The notes under the pieces are model-generated. The model worked only from the letters and a program-made list of their open reading frames with translations. It had not been told where the DNA came from and made no database searches. A stretch of 64,000 nt of DNA from Mycolicibacterium iranicum (GTDB lineage Bacteria; Actinomycetota; Actinomycetes; Mycobacteriales; Mycobacteriaceae), in NCBI RefSeq assembly GCF_001650495.1, contig NZ_LWCS01000001.1, positions 372,001 to 436,000 of the forward strand. The letters run 5' to 3'. Below, in pieces: positions 20,984 through 29,216 of this stretch. Positions within the stretch are counted from its first letter, which is position 1. Each line of letters opens with the position of its first letter. A program made the translations under genes and the position numbers.

Positions 20984-21955
20984 ATGAGCTGGCTCGTGAC
21001 CGGCGGAGCCGGCTACATCGGTTCACACGTGGTTCGCGCGCTGCTCGACACCGGCCTGGACGTGGTGATCATCGACGACCTGTCGACCGGCATCGAGGCA
21101 TTCGTGCCCGAGGGAGCGACGTTCGTCAAGGGCACCCTGCTCGACGCGGCCCTGGTCGAGGACACCCTCGAGGATGTGAGCGGTGTCATCCACATCGCGG
21201 GCTACAAGTACGCCGGTGAATCCGTCAAACTGCCGCTGCACACCTACGAGCAGAATGTGTCGGCGACCGTCATCCTGCTGCAGGCGATGCAGAAGCGCGG
21301 CGTCGACAAGATCGTCTTCTCCTCCAGCGCTGCGACATTCGGCACGCCCGACGTCGACATCGTCGACGAGTCCACCCCGACAGCCCCCGAATCGCCGTAC
21401 GGCGAGACGAAGCTGATCGGCGAATGGCTGCTGCGCGACGCCGGCCGCGCGACCGGTCTGCGGCACACCAGCCTGCGGTACTTCAACGTCGTCGGCTCCG
21501 GATCCGACGATCTCTTCGACGCCAGCCCGCACAACCTGTTCCCGCGCGTGTTCGACATGCTCTACCGCGGGGAGACCCCGCGCATCAACGGGGACGACTA
21601 CCCGACGCCGGACGGCACCTGCGTGCGCGACTACATCCACGTCACCGACCTCGCGCTGGCGCACGTCGCGGCCGCGCGACGACTTGCCGACGGATTGGGC
21701 GTCGAACCCGTGTACAACCTCGGCAGCGGCGCAGGCACCTCGGTGCGCGAGATCATGACCGCGATGCGTACCGCCACCGGCATCGACTTCGAGCCGGAGG
21801 TGATGCCGCGACGTCCCGGCGATCCGGCCCGCATCGTCGCCGCTGGCGACCTCGCCGCGCGTGACCTGGATTGGGCGAACCGGCATTCGCTCGACGAGAT
21901 GGTGGCCTCCGCGTGGCGGGCGCGGCAGAAGGCCGGGGACGCGTATCCCCGCTAG
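20984..21955 (+). CDS. galE: UDP-glucose 4-epimerase
   Basis: An extended short-chain dehydrogenase of 323 aa that interconverts UDP-glucose and UDP-galactose, the precursor of galactan in the mycobacterial wall. The N-terminal NAD site is TGGAGYIGSHV, with DDLSTG next. The catalytic pair is S in FSSSAATFG and YxxxK in SPYGETK. The C-terminal substrate region has NLGSGAGTSVREI and RPGDPARIVA. A GGGAGACGAC ribosome-binding site precedes ATG 20984. It corresponds to GalE1 (Rv3634c) by neighbourhood. It lies inside the NRPS operon with gaps of 9 and 4 nt. Confidence 0.93.
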   Translation: MSWLVTGGAGYIGSHVVRALLDTGLDVVIIDDLSTGIEAFVPEGATFVKGTLLDAALVEDTLEDVSGVIHIAGYKYAGESVKLPLHTYEQNVSATVILLQAMQKRGVDKIVFSSSAATFGTPDVDIVDESTPTAPESPYGETKLIGEWLLRDAGRATGLRHTSLRYFNVVGSGSDDLFDASPHNLFPRVFDMLYRGETPRINGDDYPTPDGTCVRDYIHVTDLALAHVAAARRLADGLGVEPVYNLGSGAGTSVREIMTAMRTATGIDFEPEVMPRRPGDPARIVAAGDLAARDLDWANRHSLDEMVASAWRARQKAGDAYPR

Positions 21956-21959
21956 TTCC

Positions 21960-23726
21960 ATGAGATCTGCCGTCGCCCGTGTCGCCGTGGCGCTGATCGC
22001 GCTGCATCTGGTGATCCGGGCGGTGCTGGCGTTCGGCGGCTACTTCTACTGGGACGACCTCATTCTCGTCGGAAGGGCGGGTACCCAGAGCCTGCTGTCG
22101 CCGCAGTATCTGTTCGACGATCACGACGGGCACGTGATGCCCGGTGCATTCCTCGTCGCCGGTGCCATCACCAGGCTCGCGCCGCTGAACTGGATCGGAC
22201 CTGCCCTGAGCCTCATGGCGCTGGCGCTTCTGGCTTCGCTGGCGCTGCTTCGCGCACTGTACGTGATCCTGGGTTGGCGGCCGGTCCTGCTGATCCCGCT
22301 GACGTTCGCCCTGTTCACCCCGCTGGCGGTGCCCGGCTTCGCGTGGTGGGCGGCGGGGCTGAATTCGCTGCCGATGCTGGCTGCGATGGCGTGGGTCTGT
22401 GCTGACGCAGTCCTGCTGGTGCGCACCGGTAATCAACGCTATGCACTGTCCGGAGCGCTGGTGTACCTCGGCGGGCTGCTGTTCTTCGAGAAGTCGGCGA
22501 TCATCCCGTTCGTCGCGTTCGCCCTCGTCGCGCTCCACGGGTACGTCACCGCGGGTGCGTCCCCGGGTGAGGTGTGGCGGCGCGGCGTGCGGCTGTGGGT
22601 GTCGTCGCTGGCACTGACGGCGGCCTGGGTCGGGGTGTACCTGCTGGTCGTCGATCAGCAGCGCTGGAGCTTCGACCTCGCGATGACGTGGGAACTGTTG
22701 CGACGCTCCTTCACTCACGGGATCGTGCCCGGCCTGGTGGGAGGTCCGTGGGAATGGCAGCGCTGGGCGCCGGCATCGCCGTGGGCTACACCGCCGGTGG
22801 CCGTCATGGTGCTCGGCTGGCTGGTGTTGGCACTCGTCGTCGCGGTGTCGCTGATACGTAAGCGCCGCCTCGTCCCTGTGTGGTTGGCGGCGCTCGGGTA
22901 TGCGGTGGCGTGTCAGGTGCCGATCTATTTGATGCGCTCCTCGCAGTACACCGCGCTGGAACTGGCGCAGACGCTGCGCTATCTGCCCGACCTGGTCGTC
23001 GTCCTGGCACTGTTGGCGGCGATCGGACTGTCTGCACCCAACCGAGATTCGGCGTGGCTGGACGCCTCGGCGCGACGGACAGCCGTATCGATGGTTGCGG
23101 CAACAGCTTTCGTGGCAAGCAGCCTCTATTCCACGGCAACGTTCCTGACGAGCTGGCAGGACAACCCCGCTCGGCCGTACCTGCAGAACGCGCGCGCGGG
23201 CCTGGCGCAGGCACACGCCGCCTCGCAGGATCCGATGCTGGACCAGGAGGTGGACCCTCTGGTGTTGCAGCGCGTGGCCTGGCCGGAGAACCTGGCCTCA
23301 CACATGTTCGCACTGCTGCCGGATCGTCCTGAATTTGCCTCGGCGACAACGGATCTGCGCATGCTGGACGTCTCGGGCAATCTGGTCGACGCGAAGGTGA
23401 CCTGGGTGCGCAGCATTCGACCCGGACCCCAGGACCAGTGCGGGTATCTCGTGCAGCCCGACTTCCCGGTCCGGATGCCGCTGGACGGGCCACTGCTGCC
23501 CGCCGACTGGACAGTCGAGCTCAACTATCTGGGCAACAGCGACGGATCGATGACACTGTCGCTGTCGGAGGGCGAGCAGGTCAGGGTCCCGGTTCGTCCC
23601 GGCCTCAACCGCGTGTACGTCCGGCTGCCCGGGGCCGGTGACGCGATCACCGTGGACGCCACCACCGCCGCGCTGTCTGTGTGCGTCGCCGCCGGACCCG
23701 TCGGCTTCGTGGCCCCGGTCGGGTGA
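21960..23726 (+). CDS. Large integral membrane protein, possible GT-C glycosyltransferase (Rv3635-like)
   Basis: A 588-aa protein with 10-11 predicted membrane helices over residues 5-400 and a soluble C-terminal domain of about 190 aa. The first extracytoplasmic loop contains YFYWDDLILVGRAG and DDHDGHVMPG. Acidic pairs there are the hallmark of GT-C polyprenyl-phosphate-sugar transferases, though that assignment is inference. The length fits recalled Rv3635 (about 590 aa). ATG 21960 follows the galE stop by 4 nt. It is the last gene of the operon. Confidence 0.72.
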   Translation: MRSAVARVAVALIALHLVIRAVLAFGGYFYWDDLILVGRAGTQSLLSPQYLFDDHDGHVMPGAFLVAGAITRLAPLNWIGPALSLMALALLASLALLRALYVILGWRPVLLIPLTFALFTPLAVPGFAWWAAGLNSLPMLAAMAWVCADAVLLVRTGNQRYALSGALVYLGGLLFFEKSAIIPFVAFALVALHGYVTAGASPGEVWRRGVRLWVSSLALTAAWVGVYLLVVDQQRWSFDLAMTWELLRRSFTHGIVPGLVGGPWEWQRWAPASPWATPPVAVMVLGWLVLALVVAVSLIRKRRLVPVWLAALGYAVACQVPIYLMRSSQYTALELAQTLRYLPDLVVVLALLAAIGLSAPNRDSAWLDASARRTAVSMVAATAFVASSLYSTATFLTSWQDNPARPYLQNARAGLAQAHAASQDPMLDQEVDPLVLQRVAWPENLASHMFALLPDRPEFASATTDLRMLDVSGNLVDAKVTWVRSIRPGPQDQCGYLVQPDFPVRMPLDGPLLPADWTVELNYLGNSDGSMTLSLSEGEQVRVPVRPGLNRVYVRLPGAGDAITVDATTAALSVCVAAGPVGFVAPVG

Positions 23727-23799
23727 ACCGCACGGCAGCGGCGCCAGAACTGTATCTCGATTGTGTAACGGAACCCGCGCGCTTCGCGACGAACCGATA

Positions 23800-24270
23800 A
23801 TGAAGACGAAGTTCGTCGGTGCGTTCGCGATCGGCGCGGTTGTCGTCACGACGCTCGGCACGACCGCTGATTTCTCGGCGCAGGCCGACGTCGCGGCCGG
23901 GCTGTATGTCGGCGTCAACCAGCTTCGCCAGTCCTGCGGGACGGTCCGCCAGGATGCCCGTCTGACCGCGGCGGCGCAGCGGCACGCCAACGACATGTTG
24001 ACGAACAGCAACTTCAGCCACGTCGGTTCGGACGGCTCGTCACCGAGCGCGCGAATGGCGGCTGCGGGCTTCAGCCAGGCCACCTCCACCGGGGAGATCG
24101 TCTTCTGGGCCACCGGCTCCTCCGCGACCGCGGATGCCGCCCTGGCCTTCTGGATGAACAGTCCGGGCCACCGGTCGATCATTTTGAACTGCGCATTCGC
24201 CGCAGCCGGTTTCGCCACAGCGTCGAACGGCGCCATGATGACCGCCGTGGGCGATTTCGCGTCTCCGTAG
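23800..24270 (+). CDS. Secreted CAP-domain (SCP/PR1, YkwD-like) protein
   Basis: A 156-aa exported protein. The signal peptide covers about residues 1-30 (MKTKF followed by a hydrophobic stretch, with a plausible site after SAQA). The mature part is a small CAP domain with NQLRQSCGTV, a His in AAQRHANDML, the NFSHVGSDGSSPSARM segment and MNSPGHRSIILNC. The two histidines and the GHR motif fit the CAP cavity, and a Cys pair may form a disulfide. The function of bacterial single-domain CAP proteins is mostly unknown. ATG 23800 is the only start that gives the signal sequence. Confidence 0.85.
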   Translation: MKTKFVGAFAIGAVVVTTLGTTADFSAQADVAAGLYVGVNQLRQSCGTVRQDARLTAAAQRHANDMLTNSNFSHVGSDGSSPSARMAAAGFSQATSTGEIVFWATGSSATADAALAFWMNSPGHRSIILNCAFAAAGFATASNGAMMTAVGDFASP

Positions 24271-24490
24271 CACCGGCAGCAGTTCTGTCCCGGTGCTCGC
24301 GAAACGCGCACGCTTGAGTCTCGAAATCATCTCTTTATCAACCGATTCCGATACGGACAGGTATCAAACCGGATCGAACGTCTCTGTTCGGATACGAGAC
24401 ATTCCGCGTCACCCCGAATGCCGATAAATTTACGCAGTCGTTCTATGGCGGCCTTGGGAAAGTGTGATGTCTGTGAAGGAGTGGTAGTTG

Positions 24491-25000
24491 ATGGCGGTCT
24501 TTGATCGACTCAGCATCAGAGTGGCTGCCGTCGGCGCCGGCCTGTGCGGTGTCGCCTTGGCGTTGAGCCCCGGCGTTGCGCAAGCCGGCGGAGGCGAGTG
24601 CTACTACAGCTCCGCCGGTACGACTCCGGCCGCGACTCCGGCCGCGGCGTGCGCGCCGATGTCGGAGATGGCCGGCGTTCCGATGGCTCTGCCCGGGCCG
24701 GTGCCACCGCCCCTGGCACCGCCTCCAGTTGTCCCGCCGTTGGCGCCGCCGGTCGTCCCACCGGTCGTCCCGCCGCTCGCGCCGCCGCCGGTCGTTCCGC
24801 CGGTCGTCCCACCGCTGGCACCGCCGCCCGTCGTTCCACCGCTCGCGCCGCCGCTGGTCGTTCCGCCTGTGGCGGGAGCAGCGGGCGGGCTTCCGTTGAC
24901 CACCATGGGCGGCCTTGCGGGCAAGGGCGACCTGACCGGTCCTGCGCCCAGCGGTGCGCCTGTGCCTGGTCAGCCGATCGCGCCAGGTCCCACCGGCTGA
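24491..25000 (+). CDS. Secreted proline/valine-rich repeat protein
   Basis: A 169-aa protein of unknown function. It has a signal peptide with the probable site VAQA-GGG near residue 30. Residues about 70-130 are low-complexity repeats of the form PPLAPP-VVPP, likely extended polyproline helices that could span the wall. The tail is rich in Gly and Pro (APVPGQPIAPGPTG). Two mature cysteines lie before the repeat. ATG 24491 is preceded by AAGGAG at about 24475. It sits between two other exported envelope proteins. Confidence 0.75.
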   Translation: MAVFDRLSIRVAAVGAGLCGVALALSPGVAQAGGGECYYSSAGTTPAATPAAACAPMSEMAGVPMALPGPVPPPLAPPPVVPPLAPPVVPPVVPPLAPPPVVPPVVPPLAPPPVVPPLAPPLVVPPVAGAAGGLPLTTMGGLAGKGDLTGPAPSGAPVPGQPIAPGPTG

Positions 25001-25252
25001 CATCGTCGCCGACGGCCCGTCCCTGCGCCCGGGGGGCCGTCGGCGAACCTTCACCTGGCGATTCCAAGGTTTCCCGCCGCGTCCAAATCCCGTTGTAGCG
25101 CTATCGTTTTCAAATTAGGTCCGGCGCCCAGTGTTGCCCAAGCGTGCCGAACCTTTATCAAATCGACCTCTTGCCAATAACTTTCGCGCACTATCGTGGA
25201 ATCCGACCATCGGGTTCTGCCAATGGTGCAACCTCGAGTGATACGGAGTGCC

Positions 25253-26083
25253 ATGCGCGTGGCTGTGCGGAGCGCCCTTGTCGCGGGCCTGGTGGCTGCG
25301 ACCGTGGTCGTCAGACCGGTGGAGATCAGCGAGGTCGCCAGCTGGACACCGCAACTCGAGATTTCTTCGCTGCTCCCGGCCGAAGGCACGGTCGTCGGTG
25401 TGGCACATCCTCTGGTCATCACCTTCGACAGCCCGGTGGTCAATCGGCGCGCCGCCGAACAGGCACTGCGTGTCAGGTCGGAACCCCCCATGGCAGGCAC
25501 GTTCGACTGGGTCGAAGCCAATGTTGCGCACTGGGTTCCGGAGACCTTCTGGCCCGCACACAGTACGGTGAAACTCACGGTCGGCGACCTTCCCACCAGA
25601 AGCTTCGACATCGGACCGGCAGTCATCGGCGTCGCCAACCTCTCCGACCACACGTTCACGGTCACCATCGACGGGAAGCCGCCGTCTGAACTGCCGGCGC
25701 CGCACCACCGCCCCTTCTGGGGACAGAACGGGGTGTTCCCGGCGTCCATGGGTCGCCCCGAATACCCCACCCCCGTGGGTGTCTACTCCGTGCTGGCCAA
25801 AGAACGCGACGTGACAATGGATTCCAGCAGCGTGGGCATTCCCGTGGACGCTCCCGACGGCTACCTGCTGGATGTTGAATACGCAGTCCGGTTCACTCAG
25901 CGAGGTCTGTTCGTGCACTCAGCTCCCTGGGCCGTGAACCAGATGGGCAATGAGAACGGCAGCCACGGATGCATCGGACTCAGCACCGAGGATGCCGAGT
26001 GGTACTTCAACACCGTCAACGTGGGAGACCCGATCATCGTGCGGGAGAACGGTGTCGAGGTTCCGCAGGCCGTCCCCCGGTAA
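25253..26083 (+). CDS. L,D-transpeptidase (YkuD domain) with Ig-like domain
   Basis: A 276-aa peptidoglycan cross-linking enzyme that makes 3-3 (meso-DAP to meso-DAP) links, the main cross-link type in mycobacteria. It has an N-terminal signal or anchor (RSALVAGLVAATVVV), then a bacterial Ig-like domain (ITFDSPVVNRRAAEQALRV). The C-terminal YkuD domain has the catalytic motif NGSHGCIGLS, with the upstream His in FVHSAPW. ATG 25253 is preferred because GGAG (25245-25248) precedes it by 4 nt; GTG 25196 and ATG 25223 are also in frame. The upstream 252-nt intergenic region (25001-25252) is relatively AT-rich and holds no evident gene. Confidence 0.88.
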   Translation: MRVAVRSALVAGLVAATVVVRPVEISEVASWTPQLEISSLLPAEGTVVGVAHPLVITFDSPVVNRRAAEQALRVRSEPPMAGTFDWVEANVAHWVPETFWPAHSTVKLTVGDLPTRSFDIGPAVIGVANLSDHTFTVTIDGKPPSELPAPHHRPFWGQNGVFPASMGRPEYPTPVGVYSVLAKERDVTMDSSSVGIPVDAPDGYLLDVEYAVRFTQRGLFVHSAPWAVNQMGNENGSHGCIGLSTEDAEWYFNTVNVGDPIIVRENGVEVPQAVPR

Positions 26084-26111
26084 CCCGCTCCGGCGGGAGG
26101 GCTTGGGCGCT

Positions 26112-26187
26112 TGGAGCCGCCTGGGGGAATCGAACCCCCGACCTATTCATTACGAGTGAATCGCTCTACCGACTGAGCTAAGGCGGC
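26112..26187 (-). tRNA. tRNA-Thr (anticodon CGT)
   Basis: Minus-strand cloverleaf: acceptor GCCGCCT / AGGCGGC, D-arm TAGCTCAGTCGGTAGAGC, anticodon loop CTCGTAA with anticodon CGT, and T-arm GGGGG-TTCGATT-CCCCC. A CCA follows the discriminator T and is encoded. It is 76 nt including CCA. Confidence 0.96.
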
Positions 26188-26198
26188 GTGCAGGTGGT

Positions 26199-26229
26199 GA
26201 TGAGCGCTTGCGTGAAGAGCAGATCGCCA
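26199..26229 (+). repeat. Divergent copy of the MSAC-type 32-bp repeat
   Basis: The sequence begins GATGAGCGCTTGCGTGAAGA and matches most of the 32-bp unit tandemly repeated at 55987-56050. It opens a frame MSACVKSRSP. It lies between tRNA-Thr and the divergent delta' gene end. Confidence 0.5.
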
Positions 26230-26308
26230 CACCGGCGTGGTGAGTCTACGGTAGGTCCCCCGCGCCACCCAACTTGATCCCCGGTCGCGGCGCTCCCGCC
26301 CGCGAACC

Positions 26309-27523
26309 TCAGCTGCGCAGTGCCTGCCCGACCGTCCCGACCATCGCGTCGACCGCGAACTTGGGCTTGACATTGATCGCCAACGCTTCGCGGCACTCTA
26401 GCACCGCTTCGATACAGCGCAGCAGCTTGTCGGGCGAGGCATGGGCCGCCATCGCGGCCACCTTCTCTGCCATGTCGGGGTGGTTGGGCGACACGTTTCC
26501 AGCTCCTGAGGACACCAGCAGCGCATCCCGGAAATAGGTCGCCAGGTCGATCAGCGCACGATCCAGCGCGTCCCTCGACGCTCTGGTCTGCCGTGACTTC
26601 TGTCTCTTCTCCAGGTCCTTGAGAGCGCCCGCGGCGCCCCGCATCGTCCCCGCGGTGCCCTTGCCCGTGCCGCCCGCGCCCAGCGCCGTCCGCAGCTCCT
26701 CGGCCTCGGTCTCGTTGCGGTCTTCGGTGAGGGCTCTCGCCTCGGCCTCCGCTGTCGCCACCAGCTCCTCGGCGGCGGCATACGCCCGCGACGGGGTTGC
26801 GGCATCGCGCGCCAGGCCCAGTGCCCGAAGCCGTCGCTCACGGGCCTGCTCGTCGGTCGCCAGCCTGCGCGCACGCCCGACGTGGCCGCCGCTGACCGAG
26901 GCAGCCCACACCGCGTCTCTCTCGGGCAGCCCGTCGGAGTCCATCAGCACCTGCGCGATGGCATCCACGGGCGGGGTGACCAGGGCGACGTGGCGGCAGC
27001 GCGACCGCAGCGTGATCGCGATGTCCTCGGGGTCGACCGAAGGTGCGCACAACAGGAACACGGTCGACGGTGGAGGTTCCTCGACCACTTTGAGCAGCGC
27101 GTTGGCCGCGCCTTCGGTGAGTCGGTCGGCGTCCTCGATCACGACGATCTGCCAGCGGCCGGTTCCCGGCCGGCGCGAGGCGATCTGCACGATGGTGCGC
27201 ATCGCGTCGACTCCGATGGAGAGTCCCTCAGGGATGATGCGGCGGACGTCGGCATGCGTGCCCGCCATCGCCGTTGTGCAGGCTCGGCACTCCCCGCAGC
27301 CCGGGGTTCCCTCCGAGGTGCACTGCAGGGCCGCGGCGAAGCACAGGGCCGCCACGGAACGCCCCGACCCCGGCGGACCGGTGATGAGCCACGCGTGCGT
27401 CATGGTCCCGGTCGCAGCTCCAGGATCGTTGTGAGCGGAATCACCGCGCGCTGCGCGTGCTGCGGCCACCAACTCAGTTTCGACCGCGTCCTGCCCCACC
27501 AGACGCGAGAAAACACCAGCCAT
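26309..27523 (-). CDS. holB: DNA polymerase III subunit delta' (HolB)
   Basis: Clamp-loader subunit of 404 aa. The AAA+ fold begins FSRLVGQDAVETEL and has a P-loop-like GPPGSGRSVAAL in which the usual GKT/S lysine is Arg, as expected for the non-hydrolysing delta' subunit. The zinc module CTSEGTPGCGECRAC follows, then VIEDADRL, EEPPPSTVFLL and the SRC motif LRSRCRHVAL. The C-terminal collar has a charged insert (EDRNETEAEELR). ATG 27523 is chosen because the fold starts there; the length is close to recalled Rv3644c. Divergent from the adenylate cyclase. Confidence 0.92.
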   Translation of the reverse strand: MAGVFSRLVGQDAVETELVAAARAARGDSAHNDPGAATGTMTHAWLITGPPGSGRSVAALCFAAALQCTSEGTPGCGECRACTTAMAGTHADVRRIIPEGLSIGVDAMRTIVQIASRRPGTGRWQIVVIEDADRLTEGAANALLKVVEEPPPSTVFLLCAPSVDPEDIAITLRSRCRHVALVTPPVDAIAQVLMDSDGLPERDAVWAASVSGGHVGRARRLATDEQARERRLRALGLARDAATPSRAYAAAEELVATAEAEARALTEDRNETEAEELRTALGAGGTGKGTAGTMRGAAGALKDLEKRQKSRQTRASRDALDRALIDLATYFRDALLVSSGAGNVSPNHPDMAEKVAAMAAHASPDKLLRCIEAVLECREALAINVKPKFAVDAMVGTVGQALRS

Positions 27524-27605
27524 CGCCGATAACAGTAATGCGGCGAACCGACACGTCCGTCCCAGACGCCTCTTCAGGGCCAGCTCGGCCGGATACGGTA
27601 AACGA

Positions 27606-29216
27606 ATGGCCGCCGAAGCGATCGAGATCGGACGAATCAGTGCATTCGTCCGGTGGGTCGCGCGCACACCGTGGCCGGTGTTCACCCTGGGCATGCTCCA
27701 GGCGGACATCATCGGCGCCCTGCTGGTGCTCGGCTTCCTGCGTTTCGGGCTACCCCCCGAGGACCGCATCCAGCTGCAGGATCTGCCCACATTCAACCTG
27801 GCGATCTTCCTCGGCTACCTCTTCGTCTCGTTCACCGTCGCGTCCTACTTCACGCTGCGCATGCTCATCCCGGTGATGCGCTGGCAGCGGCGCGACATGC
27901 TGCTCGGTGACCGCGACCCCGCCGACACCGAGGTCGCGCGCATACGTGCGCTGAAGATGCCGTTCTACCGCTCGCTGATCAGCGCCACGAACTGGCTGCT
28001 CGGGTCGGTGGTGTTCATCGTCGCCAGCTGGCCGGTGGCCAGCAAGTCCGCCCCCGTCGTCGCGGTCGCGACCGGCCTCGGCGCCACCGCGACCGCGATC
28101 ATCGGATACCTGCAGTCCGAGCGGGTTCTGCGACCGGTGGCGGTCGCGGCGTTACGCGGGGGCGTACCGGAGAACTTCCGGGCACCCGGTGTCATCCTGC
28201 GCCAGGTGCTGACCTGGGTGCTCTCCACCGGGGTCCCGCTGGTGGCCATCCTGCTGGCACTGGTGGCCAGCAAACTCGACGTCCTGACCGCGCCCGCGGA
28301 CCGGGTGATCACGACGATCCTGCTGCTGGCGATCGTCGCGCTGGTGATCGGGCTGTCCAGCACGGTGCTGGTGGCCATGTCGATCGCGGACCCGCTACGC
28401 CAGCTGCGCTGGGCCCTCGGCGAGGTGCAGCGCGGCAACTACAACGCGCACATGCAGATCTACGACGCCAGCGAACTCGGGCTGCTGCAGGCCGGGTTCA
28501 ACGACATGGTTCGCGACCTGGCCGAACGGCAACGACTACGGGACCTGTTCGGCCGCTACGTGGGCGAAGACGTCGCCCGCCGAGCCCTGGAGCGCGGCAC
28601 CGAGCTCGGCGGCCAGGAACGCGACGTGGCGGTGCTGTTCGTCGACCTGGTCGGATCGACGCATCTGGCCGCGACGATTCCGGCCTCCGAGGTCGTCAAC
28701 CTGCTCAACGAGTTCTTCCGCGTCGTCGTCGACACCGTCAACCGGCACGGCGGGTTCGTCAACAAATTCCAGGGTGACGCCGCACTGGCCATCTTCGGCG
28801 CCCCGATCGAACACCCCGACGCGTCCGGGGCGGCGCTGGCCGCCTCCCGGGAACTGCACGACGAGTTGATCGAGGTGCTGGGCGAAACCGAGTTCGGCAT
28901 CGGAGTGTCGGCAGGCCGAGCCATCGCCGGTCACATCGGCGCTCAGGCCCGCTTCGAGTACACCGTGATCGGCGACCCGGTCAACGAAGCCGCCCGGCTC
29001 ACCGAGCTGGCCAAGTTGGAGCCCGGCCACGTGCTGGCATCGTCGATCGCCGTGGCCGACGCACTGGACGCCGAGGCGCTGTGCTGGGACGTCGGCGAAA
29101 TCGTCGAACTGCGTGGACGGACGGCGCCGACCCAACTGGCACGACCGGTGAACCTGTTCACGCCGAGCAATAACGACAACCAGGTCGCCGACGACGTGTC
29201 CAGCAGGACCAGTTAA
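27606..29216 (+). CDS. Membrane adenylate cyclase, class III with HAMP (Rv3645-like)
   Basis: Makes cAMP from ATP. The 536-aa protein has six membrane helices (about residues 25-255), a HAMP domain near 265-320 (ADPLRQLRWALGEVQRGNY) and a class III catalytic domain. First metal Asp: VLFVDLVGST. Substrate Lys and second Asp: NKFQGDAALAIFG. Transition-state region: YTVIGDPVNEAARL. HAMP-linked membrane cyclases of this set in M. tuberculosis include Rv3645. It ends in a TTAA shared with the convergent topA stop. Confidence 0.93.
   Translation: MAAEAIEIGRISAFVRWVARTPWPVFTLGMLQADIIGALLVLGFLRFGLPPEDRIQLQDLPTFNLAIFLGYLFVSFTVASYFTLRMLIPVMRWQRRDMLLGDRDPADTEVARIRALKMPFYRSLISATNWLLGSVVFIVASWPVASKSAPVVAVATGLGATATAIIGYLQSERVLRPVAVAALRGGVPENFRAPGVILRQVLTWVLSTGVPLVAILLALVASKLDVLTAPADRVITTILLLAIVALVIGLSSTVLVAMSIADPLRQLRWALGEVQRGNYNAHMQIYDASELGLLQAGFNDMVRDLAERQRLRDLFGRYVGEDVARRALERGTELGGQERDVAVLFVDLVGSTHLAATIPASEVVNLLNEFFRVVVDTVNRHGGFVNKFQGDAALAIFGAPIEHPDASGAALAASRELHDELIEVLGETEFGIGVSAGRAIAGHIGAQARFEYTVIGDPVNEAARLTELAKLEPGHVLASSIAVADALDAEALCWDVGEIVELRGRTAPTQLARPVNLFTPSNNDNQVADDVSSRTS

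Noticed and set aside
24324..24470. AT-richer stretch with short inverted pieces upstream of the Pro-rich gene, considered as an sRNA
   Set aside because: No terminator-like hairpin or conserved sRNA location; left as ordinary promoter region.
24720..24870. Repetitive stretch considered as a CRISPR or tandem DNA repeat
   Set aside because: Short irregular units encoding PPLAPP/VVPP; no spacers, explained by protein repeats.
24604..24924. Gly/Thr-rich minus-strand frame resembling a PE_PGRS or silk-like protein
   Set aside because: It is the complement of the proline-valine repeats; the plus frame has the signal peptide and ribosome-binding site.
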